Origin: Paenibacillus_AA sp045062745
GTDB lineage: Bacteria; Bacillota; Bacilli; Paenibacillales; NBRC-103111
Assembly: GCF_045062745.1 (NCBI RefSeq)
Contig: NZ_JBJGED010000034.1
Coordinates: forward strand, 1-64,000
Reading direction: 5' to 3'
DNA: 64,000 bases
Shown: positions 41,312 through 49,143 of the stretch, piece by piece
How the letters are laid out: the number at the start of each line of letters is the position of its first letter
Position numbering within the stretch: position 1 is the first letter of the stretch
Notes under the pieces: model-generated
Database searches by the model: none
The model's input: the letters and a program-made list of their open reading frames with translations, nothing else
Told to the model about the DNA's origin: nothing
Made by a program: the position numbers and the translations under genes

Positions 41312-42227
41312 CCCCCGTTATTTCCAGGAATCGATCCTCTAGAGACAGACGAACCTGCTGCACGCCAAAAATGCGAACATCGTTCTGCATCAGCCCGGCC
41401 AGAAGCTCCGGGATGCAATCCCGCTCGGTCGTGACCTCGACGAGTCCTTCCTGGGCGAGCTTAACCCCCTGGACTCTATCCATCTGCCTCAGGGCTTCCA
41501 GCGCCTGCTCCGGCGGCTGCGCTTCGATCAGATAAGTATGAGTCCGGTCGCTCGCCTGGGTAAACTGGTGAATCGGCTTCACATCGACCAGCTTGCCCCG
41601 CTGGAGGATAGCGACCCGATCACACATGAGCTCCATCTCGGACAACAGATGGCTGGAGACGACAACGGTGATTTTCTCCGTACGGGTCAAATGCCGCAAA
41701 TAATCGCGCAGCTCGCGAATTCCCGCAGGGTCCAGACCGTTCGTCGGCTCGTCAAGAATCAGCAGGGACGGCCGGTGCAGCAGCGCTTGGGCGACACCCA
41801 GACGCTGGCGCATGCCGAGGGAGTACTTTTTCACTTTGTCGTGGATGCGGTTATCCAACCTGACCCGTGAAACCACTTCGTCGATGCGTTCCTTGGTTAC
41901 TCCCGGCACCATGCGGGCGTAATGAACGAGGTTTTGGTATCCGCTCAAATACTTGTACATTTCCGGATTTTCCACGATGGCGCCCACGTGCCGGATCGCT
42001 TGCTCGAATTCGGTTTTGATATCTTTTCCCTTGATCAGGATTTGCCCCTTGGTGAGCGACATCAGTCCGACGATCATGCGGATCGTGGTTGTTTTGCCCG
42101 CCCCGTTCGGGCCGAGGAAGCCGAAAATCTCGCCGGGCGGCACGTCAAACGTAAGGTCGTCAATTATAGTGGTCCGGCCGACCCGTTTGGTCACATGACG
42201 CAAGCTGATGATAGGTTCGCTGCTCAT
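41295..42227 (-). CDS. ABC transporter ATP-binding protein (BcrA-like)
   Basis: 310 residues from the ATG at 42227, preceded by AAGGAGG at 6 bases. Walker A GPNGAGKTTT (about 42-51), Q-loop 'VGAIVENPEMYKYLSGYQNL', signature 'KKYSLGMRQRLGVAQALL', Walker B 'PSLLILDEPTNGLDPAG', switch His in 'VVVSSHLLSEME'. The C-terminal ~80 residues are the DUF4162-like extension of drug/lantibiotic exporters. It overlaps the permease gene by 17 bases. Confidence 0.93.
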   Translation of the reverse strand: MSSEPIISLRHVTKRVGRTTIIDDLTFDVPPGEIFGFLGPNGAGKTTTIRMIVGLMSLTKGQILIKGKDIKTEFEQAIRHVGAIVENPEMYKYLSGYQNLVHYARMVPGVTKERIDEVVSRVRLDNRIHDKVKKYSLGMRQRLGVAQALLHRPSLLILDEPTNGLDPAGIRELRDYLRHLTRTEKITVVVSSHLLSEMELMCDRVAILQRGKLVDVKPIHQFTQASDRTHTYLIEAQPPEQALEALRQMDRVQGVKLAQEGLVEVTTERDCIPELLAGLMQNDVRIFGVQQVRLSLEDRFLEITGGGQIG

Positions 42228-42363
42228 CAAGATCCTCCTTAAATGGATGAATACGTTGGCCACATTGAATTTAACATAAAATTTATCGTTTTACAATATA
42301 TTTTAGCTGTTATACAATGTAATACAGAAGCTCGCCATTATTCATCTAGAAAGGGAGAAACTT

Positions 42364-43179
42364 ATGCAAAGCCGTTTACGGCATCCCCTGCTGCAGCTGG
42401 TTCGCTTCGGCTGGCAGCAAGCGCTGTCCTGCGTATTTCCCGTGGTCATCTTTGCCTCACTGGCCCTGACCCAACACATTCCCCTGCCTTGGTTGCCCCG
42501 TTACGACTGGCTGCTACTCATTTGCCTAGCCATGCAAATCTGGATGCTGCGTTCCGGACTGGAAACCCGCGACGAGCTGAAAGTGATCACCGTCTTTCAC
42601 CTGATCGGCTTGGCTCTGGAACTGTTCAAGGTCCACAAGGGGTCCTGGTCGTACCCGGAGGAAGGCTGGACGAAAGTGGGCGGAGTCCCCCTCTACAGCG
42701 GATTTATGTATGCCAGCGTGGCCAGCTACTTGTGCCAAGCCTGGCGGCGCCTGAAGGTCGACCTTGTTCATTGGCCTTCGTTCTGGCTGGTAACCCCGCT
42801 TGCGGCTTCCATCTACTTGAATTTCTTCACGCACCATTATTGGATCGACATTCGTTGGTGGTTGTCGGCTTTGGTGCTGCTTGTATTCTGGCGAACCTGG
42901 GTTACCTTTGAGATCGGCGGTTATCGGTACCGGATGCCGCTTGCCCTTTCTTTCACGCTGATCGGCTTTTTTATTTGGATTGCGGAGAATATCGCGACCT
43001 TCTATAGCGCGTGGGAATACCCGAATCAATCCGACACCTGGCGTCTCGTCGATGTCGGTAAGATCAGCTCCTGGCTTTTGCTCGTCATCGTCAGCTTCCT
43101 GATTGTGGCCGCATTGAAACAATTCAAGGAACAGCGAACTGTGATTGGAGAGGATATCCGGAATTCCGTACCCTTCTGA
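42364..43179 (+). CDS. DUF817 family integral membrane protein
   Basis: 271 residues with seven or eight hydrophobic segments. 'ELFKVHKGSWSYPEEGWTKV' and 'GGVPLYSGFMYASVASYLCQ' are the distinctive loops of DUF817, together with 'FFTHHYWIDIRWWLSALVLL' and 'ENIATFYSAWEYPNQSDTWR'. AAGGGAG precedes the ATG. Function of the family is not established; some loops recall carotenoid or lipid membrane enzymes. Single gene, divergent from the BcrA-like gene. Confidence 0.88.
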   Translation: MQSRLRHPLLQLVRFGWQQALSCVFPVVIFASLALTQHIPLPWLPRYDWLLLICLAMQIWMLRSGLETRDELKVITVFHLIGLALELFKVHKGSWSYPEEGWTKVGGVPLYSGFMYASVASYLCQAWRRLKVDLVHWPSFWLVTPLAASIYLNFFTHHYWIDIRWWLSALVLLVFWRTWVTFEIGGYRYRMPLALSFTLIGFFIWIAENIATFYSAWEYPNQSDTWRLVDVGKISSWLLLVIVSFLIVAALKQFKEQRTVIGEDIRNSVPF

Positions 43180-43603
43180 AGTGACTGGATTTCGAAGAAA
43201 AACGGGCCTTGGCGTATAGTTGGCGCGTGAGGTGGGCAGGCAGAGGGATTCCGACCGCTGCCCAAAATTTTGCTTTTGCGTTGCGTTCTCATCACGAGAG
43301 GGAATTTCTCCCCCTTTTCGATGGCTGGGCCGCCGGATCGGCTCCATGAAGAGGAATTTCTCCCTCTTTTTCAATCGGAATCGGTCTAATCGGGGCTTTC
43401 GCTCGGAAAGAGAGGGAGGTTTTCCCCTTGATGCCGCCGGAAGTCGTAAAATCGGCCCAATGAGAGGGAGGTTTTCCCTCTAAAGTTAGCGCAATGTGAG
43501 TACGGGCTTCACCCTAATGCCGTTCGGGGATCCTGGCGGGTCTTCGGATTCCCATCACTTTAGGTAGGTGCCCACCGTTAGGATATCAATTCTTATCTAT
43601 CAA
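43180..43603. other. Intergenic region with palindromic repeat cluster
   Basis: About 420 non-coding bases between the convergent DUF817 and methyltransferase genes. 43296-43481 holds four related palindromes (separate entry). 43180-43295 and 43482-43600 show no gene or recognised RNA. Confidence 0.5.
43296..43481. repeat. Four short palindromic intergenic repeats with similar spacers
   Basis: Units GAGAGGGAATTTCTCCCCC (43296), GAAGAGGAATTTCTCCCTCT (43348), AGAGAGGGAGGTTTTCCCC (43411) and GAGAGGGAGGTTTTCCCTCT (43462) recur every 51-63 bases. Intervening bases also resemble each other (CGCCGGA followed by ATCGGCTCCAT or ATCGGCCCAAT). Each unit can fold into a hairpin with a 2-6 base AT loop. 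Not CRISPR: the spacers are related and the units diverged. Probably a REP-like genome-wide family. Confidence 0.65.
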
Positions 43604-43628
43604 TGAAAAAAGCACCTCTACGGCGCTT
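43604..43628 (-). terminator. Rho-independent terminator of the methyltransferase gene
   Basis: On the minus strand AAGCGCC-GTAGA-GGTGCTT (one G-U pair) runs into TTTTTCATTG. It overlaps the first base of the stop codon region. Confidence 0.75.
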
Positions 43629-44239
43629 CAATTATGCTTATCAGGCGTAGCCCAAACCAAGTGAACGGCACCCAACATATAGTGTTCGATTTTCTCAATC
43701 TTTAATTTGGACTGTTGAAGGATCTTAACCATATCGCGATTGAAATGACAGCCAATCACCTTTTTAAACAGGGGATTCACTAGCGTCTGGATACCGCCGA
43801 TCAGAGGATTGGAACTGATTCCGTGCTCCATCAGAAGGATCTGACCATCGCGCTTGCACCATCTTTGAAAGGCTTCGAGCACGATGCTAGGGTCTTCGTA
43901 TCCGCATAGGGATAATGTGGAAACAACGGTGTCGAATGACTCGTCGGGAAAGGATAGCGACTCAATATCGGAGAGAATAAATTCAGCACGAATGCCATAC
44001 TCGGCGGCTGCCGTCTTGGCCTTGTTCAGCATCTCCGGACTGAAATCGACCGCCGTCAAGTCAACGCCTTTGGGATAATAATGAAAATTGGCACCTGCAC
44101 CGACCGCAACTTCAAGGACTCGCCCTTTTGCGTTACGGATCAGTTTTTCCCGCCATTCTCTTTCCGTTCGCTGTCTTCTTCTCGCTTCGTATATGCTCGC
44201 CTGTTTGTCGAATTTTCGGATTAACTTATCTTGACTCAT
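43628..44239 (-). CDS. Class I SAM-dependent methyltransferase (UbiE/COQ5-like)
   Basis: 203 residues. Motif I 'GRVLEVAVGAGANFHYYPKG' (about 35-54, GAGAN), 'DLTAVDFSPEMLNKAKTAAA' with acidic Asp for the ribose, 'FILSDIESLSFPDESFDTVV' as motif II and 'LMEHGISSNP' as motif III. The C-terminal 'GCHFNRDMVKILQQSKLKIE' is as in phospholipid/ubiquinone-type methyltransferases. GAGG lies 8 bases before the ATG. Substrate unknown. Confidence 0.87.
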   Translation of the reverse strand: MSQDKLIRKFDKQASIYEARRRQRTEREWREKLIRNAKGRVLEVAVGAGANFHYYPKGVDLTAVDFSPEMLNKAKTAAAEYGIRAEFILSDIESLSFPDESFDTVVSTLSLCGYEDPSIVLEAFQRWCKRDGQILLMEHGISSNPLIGGIQTLVNPLFKKVIGCHFNRDMVKILQQSKLKIEKIEHYMLGAVHLVWATPDKHN

Positions 44240-44342
44240 GCGCCAGACCTCCTGAATCTCAAGGTTTAATATCCGGGCCCGGCATAACGCTGCGCCGCCT
44301 CATTAGACGCCGTCGTTTCTAACCCCGGGCGACTGCTCGGAA

Positions 44343-44829
44343 TTATTCATCAGGGAAACGTATAATATCCGTGTCAGGGGGAGTGTATCCAAGGATTCTC
44401 CCCATGGTCATGATCTGCCCCTTATGGTGAAATTCATGTGTTATCACATGACTCATCAGTTCCAATGCTGTCAGGTCAAACTCTTCTGAACGCCAAGAAA
44501 GAGTGCCAATAATTCGGTGATCCAATCTTTCCCCATATTCCCGCAAAAAGATATCGACTATCGAATCCATTCTTTGGAAGAGTTGGAACATCTGATGCAT
44601 ATCTTGAGATTTCATCAGGTTGGGTGTAAGGGTCAGACGACTTCAGCGAAAACCTTCCGATCCATGATTCATAAACGTTTGCAATATGAACGAGCGTATT
44701 CCGAATACTCCCTCTTCCAAAAGCTTCGACTTCTTGGACAAAATCGAATGAACTCATTTTTTCACAATATTGAAATACAACTCCCCTCGAGCTTCTAACG
44801 AGTTCATATTGCTTTTGCATCACGTCCAT
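44343..44829 (-). pseudogene. DinB-family protein gene with a frameshift
   Basis: The N-terminal half (from the ATG at 44829) reads 'MQKQYELVRSSRGVVFQYCE' and 'IRNTLVHIANVYESWIGRFS', with the first metal-binding His of DinB-type four-helix bundles. The C-terminal half lies in another frame from about 44630 onward: 'QLFQRMDSIVDIFLREYGER', 'ELMSHVITHEFHHKGQIMTM', containing the HEFHH metal motif. The switch needed is near 44600-44640. Each half alone is incomplete, so this is a disrupted gene or a sequencing error. An intact protein would be about 160 residues, normal for the family. Confidence 0.75.
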
Positions 44830-44930
44830 CAAACTAACTCACCTCCCGACACTGTCACCACGCGTTCCCCTACTTGGATCCCGATAGCCCCCCATCTGAC
44901 CAGGCTCCGGCTCCGCCGGCGGAACCCGCG

Positions 44931-46310
44931 CTACAGGGGCAATCTCACCCTAAACGTACTCCCCGTGCCTACCTTGCTGTCGACGTGAATCGTTCCCCGT
45001 CCGGCCTCCACGAGACTCTTGGCGATGGAGAGGCCGAGCCCGTGCCCGCCCTCCTGGCGAGTTCGGGATTTGTCCTGCCGGTAGAACCGGTCGAAAATGC
45101 GCGAAAGAGCCTCTGGCTCGATGCCGATCCCGCTGTCCTGCACCTCGACGGTCAGCCACCGCGTCCCCTTTTCCGCGCTCTCGGCCAGTCTCACGTCCAC
45201 GTCCCCCCGCTCCGGCGTATATTTAATGGCATTATCGATTAACAGGACGAGCAATTGATTCATTTTCTCCGCATCCCAATCCGCCTCGATCGCGCCCGGT
45301 GCATGGAGACGAAGCGTAATATCCTTGGCTTGAGCCAAAGGCTGAAGCTTCCGAATGACCTCGGCCGCCGCGTCGTTCAGCGAGAATCGCGAGCGGTTCA
45401 GCACGAGCTCTCCGGAGTCGGAACGGGCCAGCTGGAGTAATCCCGCGGCCAGCTTGGTGATGGAGCGGACCTCCTCTTTCATCCCGTTCAGCATTTGGCG
45501 GGTGAACGGCTCGCGCTCCAGCGCCTCCTCCAGTTGAAGCGCCTCGATGGAGGAGAGCAGGACGCTGAGCGGCGTCCGCAGCTCATGGGAGGCGTCGGCC
45601 ACGAATTCACGCTGTTTGGTGTAGGCCTGAGCGATGGGGACAATCGCTCGCCGCGCCATCCGGTGGCTGAACCAGAGCGCCAGCAGGAAGAACAGCAGCG
45701 CCAGCCCGATCAAGAGGAGCAGCAGCCAGCGGAACAGGTCATGCTGGAATGTGACTTCTTTGCCCACGTACAAGGTGCCGATGCGTTCCCCCTTCTTCGT
45801 TAGCTCCCGAACGGCGACGATGAAGCGGGCTTGCTCCTCCTGCCTCTCCTTCATCCCGGCAGAAGGCTTCACTACGGTTTGCAGGGCGATCTTGTTGATG
45901 CCCTTCCCCTTGACCCGGCCTTGCGCGATTTGGTCCATCACCTGGGGGCGAAGCTCCGGCTGGATTTCATCCCCCAGCTGGAGGCTCCTGTTCTCGGCGA
46001 TCCAATAGTAGAACGACTGGTCCGAACTGATCGAGAACGCATCCTCGATCTCGCGCGGCGGACGCCGATAGGGATCGCTCTCCTTATCGGCCCATCTCTG
46101 CAAAGTGTCGATCTCGCTGTTCGCGAGCTCGTTCAAACGGTGGAATTGATCGTTCCAAATGAACAGGTAGAGCAGGCTATAAACGATTAGGACGAACAGG
46201 CTGAGGAACAGGATCAGCATCCCGCTGTATTGCAGGGTTAGCGTGCGGCGCGTCCGGTCGAACAGATCGGCTTCGAGGAGCCGCTTCGAGATCGAACTCC
46301 ACTTAAGCAT
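44931..46310 (-). CDS. Membrane sensor histidine kinase
   Basis: 459 residues. Membrane spans at about 27-51 and 193-213 enclose a ~140-residue extracytoplasmic sensor domain. H-box 'FVADASHELRTPLSVLLSSI' with His242, N-box 'MNQLLVLLIDNAIKYTPERG', F-box 'LSRIFDRFYRQDKSRTRQEG', G-box 'GHGLGLSIAKSLVEAGRGTI'. It overlaps the response regulator gene by 8 bases. The pair is divergent from the secreted proline-rich protein, its likely target. Confidence 0.93.
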   Translation of the reverse strand: MLKWSSISKRLLEADLFDRTRRTLTLQYSGMLILFLSLFVLIVYSLLYLFIWNDQFHRLNELANSEIDTLQRWADKESDPYRRPPREIEDAFSISSDQSFYYWIAENRSLQLGDEIQPELRPQVMDQIAQGRVKGKGINKIALQTVVKPSAGMKERQEEQARFIVAVRELTKKGERIGTLYVGKEVTFQHDLFRWLLLLLIGLALLFFLLALWFSHRMARRAIVPIAQAYTKQREFVADASHELRTPLSVLLSSIEALQLEEALEREPFTRQMLNGMKEEVRSITKLAAGLLQLARSDSGELVLNRSRFSLNDAAAEVIRKLQPLAQAKDITLRLHAPGAIEADWDAEKMNQLLVLLIDNAIKYTPERGDVDVRLAESAEKGTRWLTVEVQDSGIGIEPEALSRIFDRFYRQDKSRTRQEGGHGLGLSIAKSLVEAGRGTIHVDSKVGTGSTFRVRLPL

Positions 46311-46977
46311 CGACTTTGTACCCCACGCCTCTCACGCTCTGAATCAGCTCGCGGGATTCCGTCGGCTCCAGCTTTTTGCGGATTAATTTCACGGTGGCGT
46401 CGATCGTCTTCAGGTTCACGTCCGCGTCCAGCCCCCAGACCTTGTCCAGGATCACCTCGCGGGTCAAGGTGCGGCCTCTGTTCTGCAGCAGCAGATCCAA
46501 AATCTGATACTCGCGCGGTGACAATTGGATGACTCGATCCCCCCACGCGACGATCTGACTTGTACGCCGCAGCTCCAGATCTTGCACCTGGATGACATCC
46601 TCCTGCAGCGGAACGAAGGTGCGCCGCATCAGCGCCCGCAATCGCGCTAGCAGCTCATCCATCTCGAACGGCTTCACCAAATAATCGTCGGCTCCCGCAT
46701 CCAGCCCCTCCACCCGGTCCTGCAGCGCATCCCGGGCCGTCAGCATGAGAATCGCTCCGCCGTACCCGGACTTGCGCAACCGGTCGCACGTCTCGCGGCC
46801 GTCTCCCTCCGGCATCATCCAGTCGAGCACGACCACGTCGTAGCTGGAAGCTTGCGCATAGTCGTACGCTTCGCTCCCCGTCGTCACCCAGTCGATCGTG
46901 CAGCCGGTTTTCCTCTTCAGCAAGTGCACGGTGAGCTCGCCCAACCGCAGGTCGTCTTCCGCCAACAAGAGCTTCAT
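46303..46977 (-). CDS. OmpR-family response regulator
   Basis: 224 residues. Receiver with acidic pair 'LLLAEDDLRLGELTVHLL', phospho-acceptor Asp52 in 'VVVLDWMMPEGDG', 'AILMLTARDAL', 'GADDYLVKPF'. The winged-helix DNA-binding domain is about 125-222 ('IQLSPREYQILDLLLQNRGR', 'DVNLKTIDATVKLIRKKLEP'). It probably binds the TTTCACC direct repeats in front of the divergent gene. Confidence 0.93.
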   Translation of the reverse strand: MKLLLAEDDLRLGELTVHLLKRKTGCTIDWVTTGSEAYDYAQASSYDVVVLDWMMPEGDGRETCDRLRKSGYGGAILMLTARDALQDRVEGLDAGADDYLVKPFEMDELLARLRALMRRTFVPLQEDVIQVQDLELRRTSQIVAWGDRVIQLSPREYQILDLLLQNRGRTLTREVILDKVWGLDADVNLKTIDATVKLIRKKLEPTESRELIQSVRGVGYKVDA

Positions 46978-47037
46978 ACCTTAGCCCCTTTTCCAATAAT
47001 AGGATTCTTAAAAAAGTATAACGGAACGACCTGCGGC

Positions 47038-47055
47038 TTTCACCATATTTTCACC
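47038..47055 (+). promoter_or_regulatory. Direct repeats TTTCACC, probable response-regulator site
   Basis: TTTCACC at 47038-47044 and again at 47049-47055, an 11-base period as for OmpR-type dimers on one DNA face. The repeats overlap the -35 zone of a plus-strand promoter with a poor -10 (TAGGAT, 47065-47070), in front of the secreted-protein gene and beside the response regulator gene. Confidence 0.5.
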
Positions 47056-47115
47056 AAGTCTCTGTAGGATAGGGGTCAAGGAAGAACAATCCAAATGAAG
47101 AGAGGAACGAGGAAA

Positions 47116-47973
47116 ATGAAAAACAAAACGAAAGCGATGGTTATTGGAACAGTGGCAGCCCTGTTGGTAGTAGGCGGAGGCAGTGCGATCGGTTGGAACC
47201 AAGCGCTGGCGGCGGACCCTGTCGCGACTGCCGACACCGCGCCTGACCCAGGCACGCAGAAAGCCCCGCCTCGGGAAGATGGCCAGCGGAAGCCTCCGGG
47301 GCAAGGAAAGCCTAAACAGGGAGAACGGAAGGGTGAGAGGAATGGCGACCAGCCTTGCCAAGATCCAACTGCATCAGGCGCTGCTGCCGGATCCGACGGT
47401 CCCGGAGGTCGCGGCGGTCGTCCCGCACCTGCACCGGGCGGCACAGGGGCCAATCACGAGCCCGCTGCCACTCCGCAAGGCGATGAAACGGTGGCCATCT
47501 CCGGCGGATTCGAGACCGATCCCGTCGATCACGGGCGTCCGGTCGTCCTGATCGCAGCCGCCCTCGGCGTCCCGACGGAGGTGTTCCGAGAGGCGTTCAG
47601 CGGTGTGAAGCCTGCAGGCCTGGATCGCGGCCCGACGGCCGAAGAGGCTCAGCGCAACAAAGCCGCCTTGATGAGCATCCTCGCTCCCTACGGCATTACG
47701 AATGAGCGTTTGGACGAAGTGTCCAATTACTACCGCTATAACGGCAGCAAGGGCCAGCTCTGGAAGCACGAACGGGCAACGGCCACCGCCGTCGTGACCG
47801 ATGGGGTCTTGACCGGTATCACGATCACCAACCCCGGCTCGGGGTACACCTCGAATCCGACGATCAAGGTGAAGGGGCCGGACGGCACGATTGTGAACGC
47901 GGTTGCCACGATCGCATACACCAACGATTTCCGCACAAACGGCAGCATCGCTTCGATTACGCTTCAACCGTAA
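47116..47973 (+). CDS. Secreted proline/glycine-rich protein of unknown function
   Basis: 285 residues from the ATG at 47116 (GAGGAA just upstream); another ATG 21 bases earlier is possible. Signal peptide about 1-32 ('AMVIGTVAALLVVGGGSAIG', cleavage near ALAA). Residues ~40-125 are disordered and rich in P, G, K, R, D. The region 130-200 is helical ('VVLIAAALGVPTEVFREAFS', 'AEEAQRNKAALMSILAPYGI', 'TNERLDEVSNYYRY') and 210-285 beta-rich ('GITITNPGSGYTSNPTIKVK'). The GSGY..nP strand pattern recurs in bacterial surface proteins. It is divergent from, and probably controlled by, the kinase/regulator pair. Confidence 0.8.
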   Translation: MKNKTKAMVIGTVAALLVVGGGSAIGWNQALAADPVATADTAPDPGTQKAPPREDGQRKPPGQGKPKQGERKGERNGDQPCQDPTASGAAAGSDGPGGRGGRPAPAPGGTGANHEPAATPQGDETVAISGGFETDPVDHGRPVVLIAAALGVPTEVFREAFSGVKPAGLDRGPTAEEAQRNKAALMSILAPYGITNERLDEVSNYYRYNGSKGQLWKHERATATAVVTDGVLTGITITNPGSGYTSNPTIKVKGPDGTIVNAVATIAYTNDFRTNGSIASITLQP

Positions 47974-48013
47974 AGATGGTGTCCGGCGTTTCCTTTACTA
48001 TCGACGGACTAGT

Positions 48014-48057
48014 AAAAAAGGGACCGCGCAGCGCTAATGCTGCATCGGTCCTCTTTT
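48014..48057. terminator. Bidirectional Rho-independent terminator
   Basis: Arms GGGACCG..CAGC and GCTG..CGGTCC, flanked by AAAAAA on one side and CTCTTTT on the other, between the convergent secreted-protein and GyrI-like genes. Confidence 0.85.
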
Positions 48058-48077
48058 CGTAGAACTTATAGAGTCCG

Positions 48078-48572
48078 TTATTTTACCGGTGCATAAATAT
48101 CGAAATCAAAATACTCGATTACATCTGCAGGTATGTGAAATGGATTTACCGGTATGAGACGATTCATCTCATATCCATACGAACCTATTGTCATATCTCT
48201 TTCAAAACCCACACTTTCAAACCATTTCCACAAAGAATCGTAAGTGCGATCCATTTGACTGCGGTCACCGCGCACTGTAGTTTTGGCATATTTTTTAGCT
48301 GGGATGGTTATCGTTTCAAACCCTTCCGGAACACGATCCAGAGATCTGACTTCCACTCCTACCCACAGGGTTTCGACCCTTGTCGCCCATTGCCACTCCG
48401 GTATGAATACTAGCCCTTCGTCTGTATTCAGCCTACCAGAGTGATCCGCCATAACGTTTTCAATTTCTTTCCATGCTTGACGTACATCACGTTGGTTAGC
48501 GATCGTACGCAATACGATTGCCTTCATCTCAGGGCGTTCGACAACGACAATTTCCGAGACATTTGATTTCAT
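48078..48572 (-). CDS. GyrI-like small-molecule-binding domain protein
   Basis: 164 residues. 'VSEIVVVERPEMKAIVLRTI' and 'FIPEWQWATRVETLWVGVEV' with 'FETITIPAKKYAKTTVRG' then 'YDSLWKWFESVGFERD' follow the GyrI-like/SHS2 effector-binding fold, as found C-terminal in AraC/MerR regulators but here stand-alone. Such proteins bind, and some hydrolyse, hydrophobic compounds. No DNA-binding domain. Ligand unknown. Confidence 0.82.
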   Translation of the reverse strand: MKSNVSEIVVVERPEMKAIVLRTIANQRDVRQAWKEIENVMADHSGRLNTDEGLVFIPEWQWATRVETLWVGVEVRSLDRVPEGFETITIPAKKYAKTTVRGDRSQMDRTYDSLWKWFESVGFERDMTIGSYGYEMNRLIPVNPFHIPADVIEYFDFDIYAPVK

Positions 48573-48623
48573 TGCTACTCCTCCTGGAATATATCGCTAC
48601 GTTAGAGCTCAACAGCTTCTGAA

Positions 48624-48992
48624 TTATTCGTCGGCAAATAACCTTTTCATTTCCTCTGGAACTATTTTCACATCCTCAATTTCAATTTCACCATCTTCAT
48701 TTGGGGGAGTCAGTCTAACCAAAAGCATATTTCCATTATCAAACCTTAACAATTCATAATTAGTGAAGATTGTCCTAGCGGGGGTTAGTGTCTTGAACCC
48801 TTCAAATTCGGTTTTTTGCACACTATTTGCCCTACCCTCAGAAAACAACTGAGTAAAGCGCTTGTAATCTTGTTGATCAATTGAGACTTTCATCAGGTGA
48901 GTGGTGTGTATTGGGCTATCGGGCTTCATTTCACTATGCGAACAACCTAAAAGAAGTCCTAGAGATGAACATAGTATTAACAGCTTTTTTAT
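48624..48992 (-). CDS. Small lipoprotein, apparent ATA start codon
   Basis: 122 codons. In the frame of the 101-residue part beginning MKPDSPIHTTHLMKVSID, the upstream bases encode KKLLILCSSLGLLLGC, a clear lipoprotein signal with Cys17. The only codon placed to start it is ATA at 48992-48990, 7 bases after a strong GGGAGG; no ATG, GTG or TTG is available. Mature domain: 'DYKRFTQLFSEGRANSVQKT', 'NYELLRFDNGNMLLVRLTPP', not recognised. Either ATA is used, as rarely reported, or an ATG mutated to ATA and expression is reduced. Confidence 0.65.
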   Translation of the reverse strand: MKKLLILCSSLGLLLGCSHSEMKPDSPIHTTHLMKVSIDQQDYKRFTQLFSEGRANSVQKTEFEGFKTLTPARTIFTNYELLRFDNGNMLLVRLTPPNEDGEIEIEDVKIVPEEMKRLFADE

Positions 48993-49097
48993 GTGATCTC
49001 CTCCCTTACGGGGAATGTAGTTAGAACGTAACCATTTTATCCCCTTATTCTTTTACACTTCCAGCACTTGGAAAGTTGCGTAACACTGCCCATAAGA

Positions 49098-49134
49098 AAA
49101 AGGAGTTAGCACCTTGCCGGCGCTTAACTCCTTT
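49098..49134 (-). terminator. Rho-independent terminator of the GH26-like gene
   Basis: AAAGGAGTTAAGC and GCTAACTCCTTT arms (one-base offset) around a CGCCGGCAAGG region, followed by TTCTT on the minus strand, 10 bases after the stop. Confidence 0.85.
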
Positions 49135-49143
49135 CTCTTTCCG

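Noticed and set aside
43296..43481. Possible CRISPR array
   Set aside because: Repeats are diverged palindromes, the spacers resemble each other, only four units exist, and no cas gene is present.
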